The translations under genes and the position numbers were made by a program. From NCBI GenBank assembly GCA_024220525.1, contig JAMYWO010000113.1, positions 64,065 through 128,064 on the forward strand: a stretch of DNA of 64,000 bases, read 5' to 3'. The notes below the pieces were generated by a model. That model worked only from the letters and a program-made list of their open reading frames with translations, ran no database searches and was not told where the DNA came from. Numbering within the stretch: the first letter of the stretch is position 1; each line of letters starts with the position of its first letter. Shown here piece by piece: positions 1 through 12,528 of the stretch. The stretch is from Cochliopodium minus (Eukaryota > Discosea > Himatismenida > Cochliopodiidae).

Positions 1-3000
1 AGTCCCTTGAATGGTTGGTTGAATGACAGCGTAGAGGACAAGATAGAAGGGAACAACGAAAACAAAAATGAGTTTATAGAAGAAATATTTATGAACAAAA
101 ATGATGGTAAATTATTATTTTATTTTATTTTATTTTATTTTATTTTATTTTATTTTATTTTTATTAATTTTTATTTTTATTAATTTTATTTCAATTTTAT
201 TTTGTTTATTTATTTCATTTTTTATTTCATTTTGAATAGAAATTTATGAAATAAACAAAATTTTCAATGATTTCATTAATTTGAACCGAGAACAGTCCGT
301 AAATTCGAAAATAGCAGAAATTTTTAACCTTGATGAGAACTCGGAGCTGATAAAGGTGTTGAATGAGAAGTACAAAAACAGCAGGAATATTGATACCTTG
401 AAATTTGTCTCAGACATTCATCCCTTGTGCAAAAAAGGTGTTGAAGAAAATATAAAAGGTAAAAAGAATAAAGAATAAAAAATAAAGAATAAAAAAATAA
501 AAAATAAATAAAAATAAATTAAAAACAAATAAAATAATAAAATTGATTTGTAAAGCATGTTGGGATCTCTGTTCTGTAGATGAGAAAGAATCTACTTTGA
601 ACCAAGAATTGTTTTCCATTTTTCTGAAGGCTTTTTTTGGTTCTTCAGAGAATCTCTTCGAAAAACTCACCAAAGAGAATCACATCTACTTTGATACTTT
701 CATTAAATGGTACAACGAAAAGAAGACATTGGTTTTCAACAATAAATTACAAAGAGTCTGAAATTTTTATTAATTTTTGAATTTTGTTTATAATAATTTA
801 ATTTTATATTAAATAATTAATTTAATTTTTTTTAATATTTTTATTTTGATAAAGTTATTTTATTTATATTTTTATGTTTTATATTTTATATTTTATATTT
901 TTTAAAAAAGTTCTTATTTTTTTTATGTAATTTTTTTACAAATTTAGATTGCTTTTATATACTTTTCTCTAAGACCAACTCAACATACAGAAGAACAAAA
1001 CACAATCAAATTCATCAAAGAAAGTTTCAAAGTAGAAGAAGGAAACTCTGTCAATTTAATCTCCAAAAAATGGTACAAACAGTGGGAAGAATACGCCAAA
1101 AGCGGGGTAAACAGTCCTTCTTCCATCTCCAACTCTGATCTGGCAGAAGAATCCTTGAACTTGAAACCTAATCTCACTGAAGATGTTGAGTTTATTTGTA
1201 TACCTACTTTAGCATGGAGAACTCTATTGTAAAACTCCCATTTATTTTTTATTATTTTATTTTTTATTTTTTTTAAAAAAATTATTTAATTTAAATTATT
1301 TGAAAGTCTGATTTTGTTAAAATTTTGAATATTTCAATTAACATTTATTTTCATTTAATCGATAAAATATTAAATTATTATTGGATTAATTATTTCTTTT
1401 TTTTATTTATTTTTAATTTACAAAATGTTTTTCATTTGATTTTTCTTCTTTTATTTTAGTAATTGGTATGGTGGCGGACCTAGTTATGAAAGGAAATACG
1501 TCCAAATTTATTCAGAAGATGAGAAAGATCCAAAATACGAAGTGGAAGTATATTTCATCCAACTCCTCATCATGGTAACCAAAAACAAGCCTGATCCAAA
1601 AGCTAAAAAAAACGAGTTTCCCCATGATCAAGTAAATAAATTTCTTTTCAAAAAAAAAATCTCCATTTAAAAATATTAAAATGAAAAAAGTAATTTAAAT
1701 TATGAAAAAATTTTTGCATTTTAATCTGATTACAATATACACATAAATGAAAATAAAAATTAATTGTATTCCAAGTTGTATCTCCATATATCGATGTTTG
1801 ATTTTTTTTCATCGTGTTTAAAATATGTCTGGTATTCAGACATATATAAAACCGAAAATTATTTCTCCTTATTAAAAAATTTCTTAAAAAAAAAAATTTA
1901 AAAAATCTACACTCAAAAAAAAATTTACTAAAAATTTTTTTTTTTAGGAAGTAAATTGTGAAGTGAGCAAAGTAGAAACAGTTTCACAATTTAGAACAAA
2001 AATGTGCAACCAACTGAAACTCACGGAATTCCTCGTGAGATTCTGGAAAATCAACTCCGACAACTCCGCCGAGCCAATGAACTTGGAAGAAAAGATGTAC
2101 GCCTACAAACTCAACACCGAGAGCAAAATAGTTCTGGAGATAGGAAGTATCAATGGGAATTGGCCTTTGGACTCATATTTGAACATTGGTGGTTCTAACA
2201 ATAACAAGCAGAAGAACAATGAAAAGTTTTCTGGTGTCATTGGTCTTTATAACTTGGGTAATACTTGTTATATGAATAGGTATTGATTTTTTATGATTTT
2301 TTTGTTTTTTTGTTTTTGATATTTTTGATTTTTTTTTTGATTTTCTTTTTTTTAGTGCTCTTCAATGTCTTTCCAATACCCCAATTATCAACAGCTATTT
2401 CATCAATCATTGCTACAAAAAACAAATCAACAAAGATAACGTTCTATCAAGGTGATCTCATTCCATTATAAAAGAATAAATTTGAAAATTAAAATATTGA
2501 AAATTATATTAAATAAATTTAAATAAATTTTATTTTTTATTTTTCAGATTTTATTTTTTATTTTTTATTTTTTATTTTTTATTTTTTATTTTTTATTTTT
2601 TAATTAGAGGAGGAGAATTGGCTTATGCGTATGGAGGGTTGGTAGAGTCAATGTGGAAGAATTACAATAATGAGGAAAAGTCTAGTATGACTAACTACAG
2701 GCATGCCACTTCTCCAAGAGAGTTTAAATCCATTGTGGGGAAACACAACGAAATTTTTGCAGGTTTTCAACAACAAGATGCACAAGGTAAAAATTAAAAA
2801 TTAAAAAAAAATTAATAAAAAAATAAAAAAAATAAAAAAAATAAAAAAAATAAAAATAAAAAAAATTAATAAAATAAAAAAAATAAAAAAAATAAGAAAA
2901 ATAAAAAAATAAAAAATAAAAAAATAAAAAAATAAAAAATAAAAAAATAAAAAAATAAAAAAAATAAAAAAATAAAAAAATAAAAAAAATTAATAAATAC

Positions 3001-6000
3001 AATAAAAAATAAAAAATAAAAGTAATTTAAAAAAAAAATTAAAAAAATATAAGAGCTTATTTTAATTTATTTTTAAAGAATTGTTGTCTTGGGTGATTGA
3101 TAATTTGCATGAGGAAGTCAATACTGTCAAAGAGAAGCCTTATCATAGTGGTATTGATGATAAGGGAGAAACTGACGAAGAACTTGCTTTGGAGTATTGG
3201 AAAGTACACAAATCAAGGTAAAGAAATAATAATAATCAAAAATAATAAAATAATAAAAATAAAATGATAAAATAAATAAAAAAATAATAAAAATAAAAAA
3301 TAAAAAATAAAAAATAAAAAAAAAAAATAAATAAAAAATAAGAAATAAGAAATAAGAAATAATAATAATCAAAAATAATAAAATAATAAAAATAAAATGA
3401 TAAAATAAATAAAAAAATAATAAAAAATTAAAAATAAAAAATAAAAAATAATATAAATTTAATAAAATAAAATATTTTTTGAAGAAATGAATCTGTTGTT
3501 GTGAACACATTTCACGGTCAAATAAAACAAACACTTACTTGTAAAACATGCCATAAAAACTCGAGGAAGTTCGATTACTTCTACACCTTGCAAATGCCTC
3601 TCCCTCTAGAAGAGCTCAGATTAGTGGAAATCATATACCACAATTCAAAAGGAGATACTCCAGTAAGGTAAATAAAAAAATTAATAAAATAAAAAATAAA
3701 AATAAAAAAATAAAAAAATAAAAAATAAAAATATAAAAAAATAAAAAAATAAAAAAATAAAAAAATAAATAAATAAATAAATAAAAAATAAAAATAGAAA
3801 AACAACATCAAAATACTAACAATAAAAATTGTTTTAATAAAAAAAGTAAATTTAAAAAATTTTTTGTTTTATTTCAGGTATGGAATCAGATTGTCTAAGA
3901 ATGCCAAAATTTCTGCTCTACAAAAACAACTGTCGGAGATTTTAGGAGTTAAGAGTGAGACATTGGTCTTTGTAACCATCTTCAAAAATAGCATCTACGA
4001 CATCTACAGCCTCAACGGAACTTTAAGTCTTATTTCCGAAAACGAAACAGTGCATTGTTACGAAGTGGGAGGTTATTGCAGTAGACTTATTTTTTACCTC
4101 AAACCCAGACTCAATTCTTCCTCTTCTTCCTCCTCCTCTTCTAATAATACTTCTTCTAATACTTCCTCCTCTTCTTCTTCTTCTAGTTCCACTAAACCTT
4201 CTAATTCTAGTTCTAATACTAACTTACCTGGAAGGTAATATTTTCTTCATTTAAATCATTATTTTTCATTTTCATTTAAATTTAAATTCTTTATTTTTTG
4301 TTTTAGTTTTTAAATTTTTTATTTATTTTATTTTTATTTTTAATTTTTAATTTTAATTTTTATTTTGTTTTTGTTTTTAAATTTTTTTTTTTTATTATAT
4401 ATTTTTGTTTATTGTCACTATTTCTTATGAAAACTTGATTTAATTTTCATTTTCTTTTTTCGTTTAAATAGTAGTGTGACAGAGAACAAGCCAAGGAAGT
4501 ACGGATACGAGGAGGAAGATGTGGGATTGATGGGTTGCTTGGGAATGTTCAAAAAGCAAAAACAAAAAATCTCCACGCCTCGTCAATCCATATCCCAACC
4601 CAAGGAACCCGAGCAAACCTCAAACAACTGTAAAAAAAAATTAGTGAAATAATTTTATTTTATTCATTTTATTTTAATTTTGATTTTTACTAATTTTTTT
4701 ATTTTAATTTTGATTTTTATTAATTTTTTTAATTTATAAAATTTTTTTAATTTTCAATTTTTAATTTTTAATTTTTTATTGATATTTTTTATTTCTATTT
4801 TTAAATTTCAACTAAAAAAAGCTCCAAATGAACTGTTGATGGATTATGCAAATGAAAATAATAAAGGTTAAAAGTTTTTTTTATTTTTTTTTCCATTTTT
4901 CAATTTAAATAAAATAAATTATTATAATTAAAAAATAAATTTTAAATAAATTATTTTAAATATTAATTATTGAAAATTTCATTTTATTTTTTTCATTAAA
5001 TTTCTTTTTTTTAAAAAATCTTGAAAGATGTGAACCAATTCATTTATATCCATGCTGTGAACAGAAGGTTGGACAAAAAAGAGTTTTACTTCGTGGATCC
5101 TTACAACTTGTCCACATTTGGGTCTCCCCTCTTTATCACCATGCCTTCCAAAGAAGCCAAAGTGGAAGATCTCTACAAGTTAATTTGGTAAAAATAAAAC
5201 AAAAAAAAATTAAAATAATAAAATAATAAAATAATAAAATAATAAAAAAATAAAAAAATAAAATAATAAAATAATAAAAAATAAAAAAACAAAAAAACAT
5301 AAATAAAAAATAAAAAAACATAAATAATAAAAAATGTAAAAAATCATATCATTTCTTAAAAAATAAATAAAAAATATTATAAAAAAAAATAAAAATAAAA
5401 ATTATAATAAAATAAAAATAAAAATAAAAAAAATCAATAAATAAAAAATATTATAAGAATAAATCACAATTATAAAAATATAAATAAAAAATAAAAAAAT
5501 AAAAAATGTAAAAAAAAATAAAAATAAAATGAAAAAAATATTAACAAAAATCAACAAATAAATAAAAATAAACTTTTAAAAGGGAAAGAGTTCAACGTTA
5601 TGTCAAAATTCCATCGAATTCTTCAGAGAAATTTAATTCTTCACACCTTCCCTTCTTGCTCAAAGTTGTAAACAGGTTTGGAACCTCTTGTCCTACATGC
5701 CCATGGTAAAAAATAAAATAAAAAATAAATAAAATATTAAATAAACAAAAAATAAAATAAAAAATAAAATAAAAAATAAAATAAAAAATAAATAAATAAA
5801 ATATTAACAAAAACCAACAAAAAAAGGTTCAAATATTGCTCAGGATGTGTTTTGAAACCAACTGAAAAACTTTCTTTGGACTCCGCAATATATTTGGCGA
5901 TCGATTGGGATCTTGATTTCTACAAAGAGTGTTTCAGCCAATCCAAATTAGACGTAAAAAAAAATCATTTAAAATTTTAATTTAAATAATTTAATTTACA

Positions 6001-6839
6001 TTTATTTTAATTTTAATTTTTAATTTTAATATTTTTATTTTTAAAATTTTATTTTTACATTTACTTTTAGGAAGTTATTTTTGACAAAAGTGTTGAAGAA
6101 AACAGAAAACTACAAGATTCACCAATCACTTTGTCTGATTGTTTGAAAGAGTCTGGAAAGAAAGACGAAATAGAAGAATGGTAAAAAAAAAATCAAAAAA
6201 TTTTAATAAAAAAAAAATATAAAAAATTTTTAATTCAAGGTATTGCTCTAATTGTAAAGAACATAGAAAGGCCACACAAAACATTCAACTTTGGAAGCTT
6301 CCCCCTGTTGTGATTATTCATCTCAAAAGATTTCAGGCGAGAGGGAATGGTTTCATTAAAGTTAATAAGTTAGTTCAATTTCCCCTTCATAATTGCACTT
6401 TCTCTGAGGTTCTTGTTGATGCTAACAATGAGAACAATGTGGATAATAACAACAATGATAAAAATGACAATTTCGAAGTAGAACAGATAAATTTTTTACC
6501 CAAAAGTTATTCTTTATATGGTGTTTTGGTAATTTTTAATTTTTGATTTTTTTTTGAATTAAATTTTTTTTATTTTTATTTAAAAAGAATCATTATGGTG
6601 GTATTGGTGGAGGACATTACAACTCTTATGTAAAGAATTTAAAGAATGATAAATGGTATCTTTTTGATGATTCTTTGTATCGTGAAATAAACAATCCAGA
6701 GATCATAGTAACAAGAGCAGCTTACGTCTTGTTTTACAAACTGGATGGAATAAATGTAGATAAAGAAATACAAGATCTAAACATCCCTGACATACCTAAC
6801 ATTCTTCCAAGTGTTAAATCAGGATGTTCTATTTTATAA
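1..6839 (+). CDS. USP32: USP32-type ubiquitin-specific protease, 5' end off window
   Basis: Cysteine deubiquitinase that removes ubiquitin from proteins. After an N-terminal helical part (1-755), corresponding to the EF-hand region of human USP32, come a DUSP domain (from about 948; NLISKKWYKQWEEY), a ubiquitin-like stretch, and the catalytic domain split by a long insert with a serine-rich run near 4115-4190. The Cys box reads GNTCYMNS, followed by GFQQQDAQELL; the His box is GGGHYNSYV with KWYLFDDS. Zinc-ribbon pairs CPTC and CSNC are present. The protein ends CSIL, a CaaX box; human USP32 also ends in one (CVLQ). About 14 introns. The join 755/948 uses an unusual GTCTGA donor, but phase and homology (SLRPTQ versus human GLRPAT) support it; otherwise 1-761 would be a separate gene. 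Faces the sterol methyltransferase tail to tail. Confidence 0.9.
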
Positions 6840-6949
6840 ATTAATCATAAAATAAAAAATAATTAAAAATAATTTAATTTCTTTTTTTTTTTATTCAAAA
6901 AAAAAGTATCATTCTTTTTTTTTTGTTTGATAAAAATTTCCAAATAAAT

Positions 6950-8901
6950 TTATAAAGGCTTTTGGCACAAAACAAAATAAGCAGGAGTGAAGATTTTCAA
7001 TTTTCCTCCATCGACCAAATCTCTAGCAGTGGCCATCAACATACCAGAAACTTCAGTGGTACCTAGAATAAAAAAAAAAATAAAAATAATAAAAATAAAA
7101 ATAAAAAAAAAATAAAAATTACCTTCAGGTGCCAATTTAACTAATTCGAGACCACGGCAAATTTGATGGGTGAGCCAGAAACCAGCCTTGGTTCTGAAGA
7201 GACCTTGAAGGGAGAAGTTACCGTCCAAGTCAGCAAAGTAAGGAGTATCTAACTTCTCGTCATAGTCGGTACCAAAGTCTTTAGTTTCCATAATATTAAA
7301 TCCTGCTTCTTTCTAAATAAATAAAAATATAAAAAATAAAAATAAAATAAATAAATATAATAAAATAAAATAAAATAAAAATATCATAAAAAATGAAACA
7401 AAAAATAAAAAACTGATTTTTTACTAAGTATTCAAGAATGGTGGAGGAGTGTTCCAAATCAGCAATACCGTTACCGATTTCAATTCCCTTCTTGATCATT
7501 CTATGTTGGGAGTTTTTGTTGTCGTACTTGTCAGTCATAACCTAAATTCACAAAATAAAATTAAAAAAAAATAAAAAAAAAATTAACAAAAAAATAAATT
7601 AACAAATTAACAAAAAAAAAAAGTAAAAATAAAAATTAATAATTTGATTTTTTTGTTACCCATTCGTATCCTCCAAAGTAGGTTCCAGGTTTCATCACAC
7701 GGAAGATTTCCTTGTAGAGCTTTACCTTTTCAGGGCAATGGCAAGCTGCTTCGATTTGGTAGACTCCATCGACGGAGCTGTCCTCTCTGGGGAGAGTCAT
7801 GAAATCAGCCTTGATGTAAGAGCAAAACTTTTCCAATTTCTAACAAAATAAAAAGTTTTGAATTCAAAGAAATCAAAATAAAGTTTAATATATATTTTAT
7901 GATTGATTATATTTTAAATTTAAATTTTAATAAATTGATAAATTGATAAATAAAGATATATTAATTTCTTTTTCTTTTTCATTTCTTACTTGTTCTTGGG
8001 TGATTTCCTTTGCTCTTCTCAATTGGATATCATTGTTGTTGACTCCGATGATGTTAGCTTCGGTGAATCTTGCGATAGCTCTTTGAGGACCTCCAACACC
8101 GCATCCTGATCAGAAAAAGAGGCAATTAGTTTGAAATGAAAGAATAATTAATATAATCGTGCATAATGGTTTATAAAGGAGTATTATATCGAAATATAAA
8201 GAATTAAAATTATAACTTTAGAAAGAATTCACTTATAAAAGGGTAGATTCTCATAATAATCGAGAGAATGAAATATTGAAGAGATTATAAGATACAGAAT
8301 TGATAGGATAAATAATTTGAGAAAAAGATAAGGAAGGAAAATAATTATCTTTAAAGATGAAAGGAAATGATTAAATTATAAAGGGATGATTAAAGAATAA
8401 ATTGTTTTATATATAATTTTTTGTTTTACCCAAATCAAGGATGGTATCTCCCTTGTTGATTTTCATTCTCAATGCCATGAAGTATTCATGTCTTGCCATA
8501 CCCATCTCTCTGGTCTCGAGTTTAGTACGTGGTGCAAAATGGAAAGAATGACCCCATCCCCATTCTAATCAACAAATAAAGATTAAATAAAAAAATTTTT
8601 AAAGTGTTAATATTTGAGGATCTTTGAACATCTGTTATAATTTAAGACATATAATTTTATAACATAAAATATTTATATTTGAATATTTGTTTCTTTATTA
8701 TCTTTTACCATAGAATGTTGTACACAAATCATAATATTTATTTACCAAGGTCATGTATTTCTCTTTTCTGATTTTGATGGATTCCTTCTCATTCTCGGTC
8801 ATATCGTTATCATTCCACAAATTCTTGTAGCCTTGGACTCCTTCCTTGTCAATACCACTGAAATTGTTCTTTCCTCTTTTAATGATGTTCAAATTATCCA
8901 T
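6950..8901 (-). CDS. ERG6: Sterol 24-C-methyltransferase
   Basis: Adds a methyl group from S-adenosylmethionine to C24 of the sterol side chain, the step that marks ergosterol and phytosterol pathways. The start at 8901 gives [13 protein letters not shown]-binding motif I reads [18 protein letters not shown] across an intron, followed by [15 protein letters not shown]. Further family blocks are [12 protein letters not shown], a region around [17 protein letters not shown], and the C-terminal [16 protein letters not shown] ending [14 protein letters not shown]. About seven exons and roughly 350 residues, the usual length. No catalytic block is missing. Its presence means the organism makes or remodels sterols, which fits the GRAM-VASt lipid-transfer gene at 42978. 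Family assignment is firm; whether it adds one or two carbons cannot be told. Confidence 0.93.
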
Positions 8902-9183
8902 TTAATATTATTATTCCTTTGTGTACAAACTGATACTTTTTTTTTTTATAATTTTAAAAGATTATAATGAAAAATTTCTTCAAATAAACAAAGATAGCAT
9001 TATGACCCCTAATTATTTTAATCTAATCAATATTTGCTTATTTATCCACTATAAAAAGATCTCATTCAAAAAATAATTTGAATTTTTATTGAAAATAAAA
9101 GGAGGAATTTCCTCAGAGAGTATTTTCCTCTAAAGATGCGACATTTTGAAATTTTATAAAATCCACATTCATAGGATTCATCT

Positions 9184-10754
9184 TTAAAAATTATCTTTTT
9201 TATGAAAGAACAGATCAACAAAAAACTGGTTTGAAAACACCTTTTCTTTTTTATCTTTATGAGCTCCATCCAACTCTGATTTATTAAGGCTTAAATGAAG
9301 ATTGTTCACAAAGGATGTATTAAACCAAAAATAGAAAAGCTTCCCCTTAACTTTTTCAAGAAAAATTGCTTATTGATAAAAATGAAAAGGAATAAATTCT
9401 AGGTTACGTTTTTGTAAGAACATTATTTTGATGTCTTGTTTTATTGGAATACTTTCAAAATTAAAAGTGACAGTTTTTTTTTCATCTTGTTCTCCCAAAT
9501 GTTCTGTTTGAATATTTCCTTTGAACATGAAAATTTTTTTTCTATTTTGGTAGATTTTAAATTGTAGATCTGTTTCAAAGAATTGATATTAAAAAAAAAA
9601 TAAGGAGATAAATAAAGAAGAAAAAGACCTTTCAACTTTGTTAACTTGGGAGGTGAAGTTAAAGTTACTTTGTTAAGATACAAGGTAGTTTCAGATTCTT
9701 TACATACAAAATTAATTTTAGAGGTGTATGAATCCTTAAAGATGATGTAAATCAAAGGTTTGGGAACTTTGATTTTCAAATATTTCAAACACAGCAAAAA
9801 AACAAAGGAAGCACCTTTAAATTCTTTCGAACAAAATTTGTGATTTTCATTTGACCAATCTTTAATAAAAGAAAGAGTGAAATAATCGATGTATCTTTTT
9901 TGAGAAGGCATCAAATCAAACTTTGATTTTCGACTAATCATTGCTTTCAAAAATTCCATGCAATTTGTGTAATTTTCATAAAACTCGACGAACAAAAGAT
10001 AACAAACGATCATCATTGGAGCTCTCCTTTTTCCTTTCTTTTAGAGTTAAAAATCTTATAAATTAAAGTTTCAATGTGAAAAAAAAATTTTTACATCAGA
10101 ATGTATGACAGCAACTTTGTTTTTGTTTTCTGATAGGTAATTGTTCTATTTATTTTTTTTTTTTTTGAAAATTTCTAATATTAAATAATAATACACTTTA
10201 AATATTTACAACATCTTGACAAAAAGAATAGATCATGTTCAACGGAGGAGGATTATCTTTGATAGATCGTGATGAATTGAAAGTAAATATCTAAGTAAAT
10301 AGGTTTTTATTTACTATGTTCAAAAGGGAATGACTTGATTCTCCCATCAAATTTGACGGGATTTGTTTGCTTTTCTTTTTCAGAGCATCTTTTTTTGTGA
10401 TATATGAATAGGATGAAAAAAATATCTAAATTAAGTTTTCATTTACAGATTATAGACCATGTATTCATCTTTGTGCTTCGAATCCAAATATCTGACATTC
10501 TTAACAACAAAAAAAATTCTTTTTTATTTTTTTTATTTACCTTTTAGTCTCTTTGTAGGAATTTCCATACAATGATTCCATTCCTTCGGATGGATATGGC
10601 ATTATCATTAACCTTGTTTCCCCTATATCTTTTAAAATATCAAGTTGAAATTTATTCAGAAAGAAAAATGCTTTAATATACATTTTATATCCAAATCATG
10701 ATCATCATTCCATCTCATTCTTCCCCTTTTGATCACTCTATGATTATAAAGCAT
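9184..10754 (-). CDS. PTEN-like protein, predicted inactive phosphatase
   Basis: PTEN normally removes the 3-phosphate of PIP3 at the plasma membrane. Exons joined by phase give MLYNHRVIKRGRMRWNDDH, then DLDIKYIGETRLMIMPYPSE, NVRYLDSKHKDEYMVYNL, FPFEHNNPPPLNMIYSFCQ, NNYLSENKNKVAVIHSD, KGKRRAPMMIVCYLL and MPSQKRYIDYF. A C2 domain follows (LQFKIYQNRKK; KLFYFWFNTSFVNN; LSLNKSELDGAHKDKKEK), the last closely resembling human PTEN. In the P-loop the nucleophile Cys is Ser (codon 10098-10100: HSDKGKRR instead of HCxxGxxR), and the aspartate of YPFEDHNPP is His (10316-10318). About nine exons. The start lies only 68 bp from the divergent start at 10823. Fold assignment is strong; loss of activity is inferred from the two substitutions. 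Confidence 0.85.
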
Positions 10755-10822
10755 TTTTTTTTTTCTGAAAAATAAATAAAATTGGAAGTATTTTCTCGTG
10801 AAACCGCTCATATTGTTCATTT

Positions 10823-12388
10823 ATGAAATTGGGAGTATGCTATAATGGTTCAAACATTTCATTTATACTTTAATTATTTCATAATCTCCAAATATAAAAC
10901 CAGTATTTGATGGAGAGGAATTATTGGAAAGATCTATCGAATCTATCAAATCAAATGTAGATTATATAGTGGTGGTGTATCAAAAAATAAGGTAATACAA
11001 AGTGATGTTTGATATAGAAAGCTTTCTTGAAAAATAAAAAAAGATATTTAATCTGATATCACTAAATTGAATTTTTTGTATAAATTTTATAAAAAAATTT
11101 GCTCAATAACAAATTAATTGCATCCACAATGAAATTTTGGGAAATTTCTTTGATTATCGATCATTTTTTCAATCTTGATCAAAAATATCTTTTATTAACT
11201 TTAAAATAACTTTAAATTAAATTATAAAAAAGTAATTTTGGAGAAAAATGCAACCCAAACCTCGAAGATTTCCTACAAGACTTAGTACAAAAAAAACTAG
11301 TGAACGAATTAGTGTCATACAAACCAGAAATCTTCCCAATCTCCGAAAAAAAAAAGTTGCTGTCCAAAAACGCTGATAAAAATTTAACTGGCGGAAATAT
11401 CGAGTCAATCGGAGATCAGTTTTTCAACGAATTGAAGAAAAGGGAGATTGGGAGGCAGAAGTGCCTTTCTTTTGGTTGCTCTCACTTTATGAGCATGGAT
11501 ACTGATGAGTTTTATTTGGAGGAGGAGTTGAGGAGGGTCAAGGAAATTATCGTTGAGAGAAATTATGATGCTACTGCTTGTAGGTTTAAACATTATTTTT
11601 TTATTTTTATTTTTTATTTTTTATTTCATATTTATTTTTTATTTCATTTTTAAAATTTATTTTTTTAATATTATTTTATTTTTTTTAATTTTCAATTTTT
11701 AGAATGAGACTTTTCGTTAAAAAGCCAATTTGGGAGTATTTCCCTTATGACAACATCAATGCAGTTCCTCTCATCTACAAACTGAGCAATTCTGAGTTTC
11801 AACTGGCTGCCCCTTTTAAAATTGAAGTGGACCCAACAAGAAGAATCGAACCCATTCACAATTTCTTCATGTTTGATAGAGGTAAATTAAAAAAAAATAA
11901 AAAATAAAATAAAAATTAAAATAAATAAAATTAAATAAAATTAATTAAAATAAATAGAAATTATTAATTTTTTTTTTAGGTGTAATTGAAATGTATCATT
12001 ACACTTTGGTTAGAATGAACATGAGGAAAAAGGTGGACAACGTTTCCAACAAAGCAAACTACCAAGCTTCTTCTTTCATGGAAAAGTTTGAAGACTGGAA
12101 ACCAGAACAAGGTAAAATAAAAAAAATATAAAAATAATATTAAATATTAAATATTAATTAATAAATAATTTTTTAGGTGTAATTCATCCTCATCCTCTGA
12201 TTGGATCCCAATTTACTCATATTTTGACTGTCCCAAACTATTTCAAGATAGATTTTAGCACCATTTGTATTGTTTGTTACAAATCAACCACTAAACGTTG
12301 TTTGCGTTGCAAATCTGTTTCTTATTGTTCCAAAAACTGCCAATCTAAGCATTGGGAAAAACACAAAAAAGATTGCAAAACAAATTAA
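10823..12388 (+). CDS. Glycosyltransferase-like protein with C-terminal MYND zinc finger
   Basis: The start region reads MKLGVCYNVFDGEELLERS after a short intron (donor GTTCAA, phase 1), then VDYIVVVYQKISNFGEKCN. The centre holds KKREIGRQKCLSFGCSHF followed by MDTDEFYLEEE, where DTD is a candidate DxD metal site of a GT-A fold transferase. After YDATACRMRLFVKKPIWEYF the protein runs to a C-terminal MYND finger: CIVC, CLRC, YCSKNCQ and HWEKHKKDC give the full set of zinc ligands. The finger lies in the same exon (about 12178-12388) as the preceding domain, so the fusion does not depend on a splice guess. MYND fingers usually bind proline-rich peptides and are rarely linked to such an enzyme. 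Substrate unknown; the transferase call is by motif only. Divergent from the PTEN-like gene. Confidence 0.75.
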
Positions 12389-12528
12389 ATTTTTGGATTT
12401 AATTAATATTTTTAAAAGAAATAATAAAAAATATGAAATTAATTTAAAAAGAATTAAAGGTTTTGGAATAAATTAACTTCATTTTTTTTAATTTTTTATA
12501 AAGAAGAACAAATTTATCATTATTTTGT

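Noticed and set aside
116-165. ATTTT tandem array near the window edge as a telomere-like or CRISPR repeat
   Set aside because: It is a 5-bp microsatellite inside an intron; no spacers and no G-rich telomeric unit.
2724-3811. Long Phe/Tyr/Leu/Ile-only open frames on the minus strand
   Set aside because: They are translations of A/T microsatellite introns of the USP32-like gene on the other strand, not proteins.
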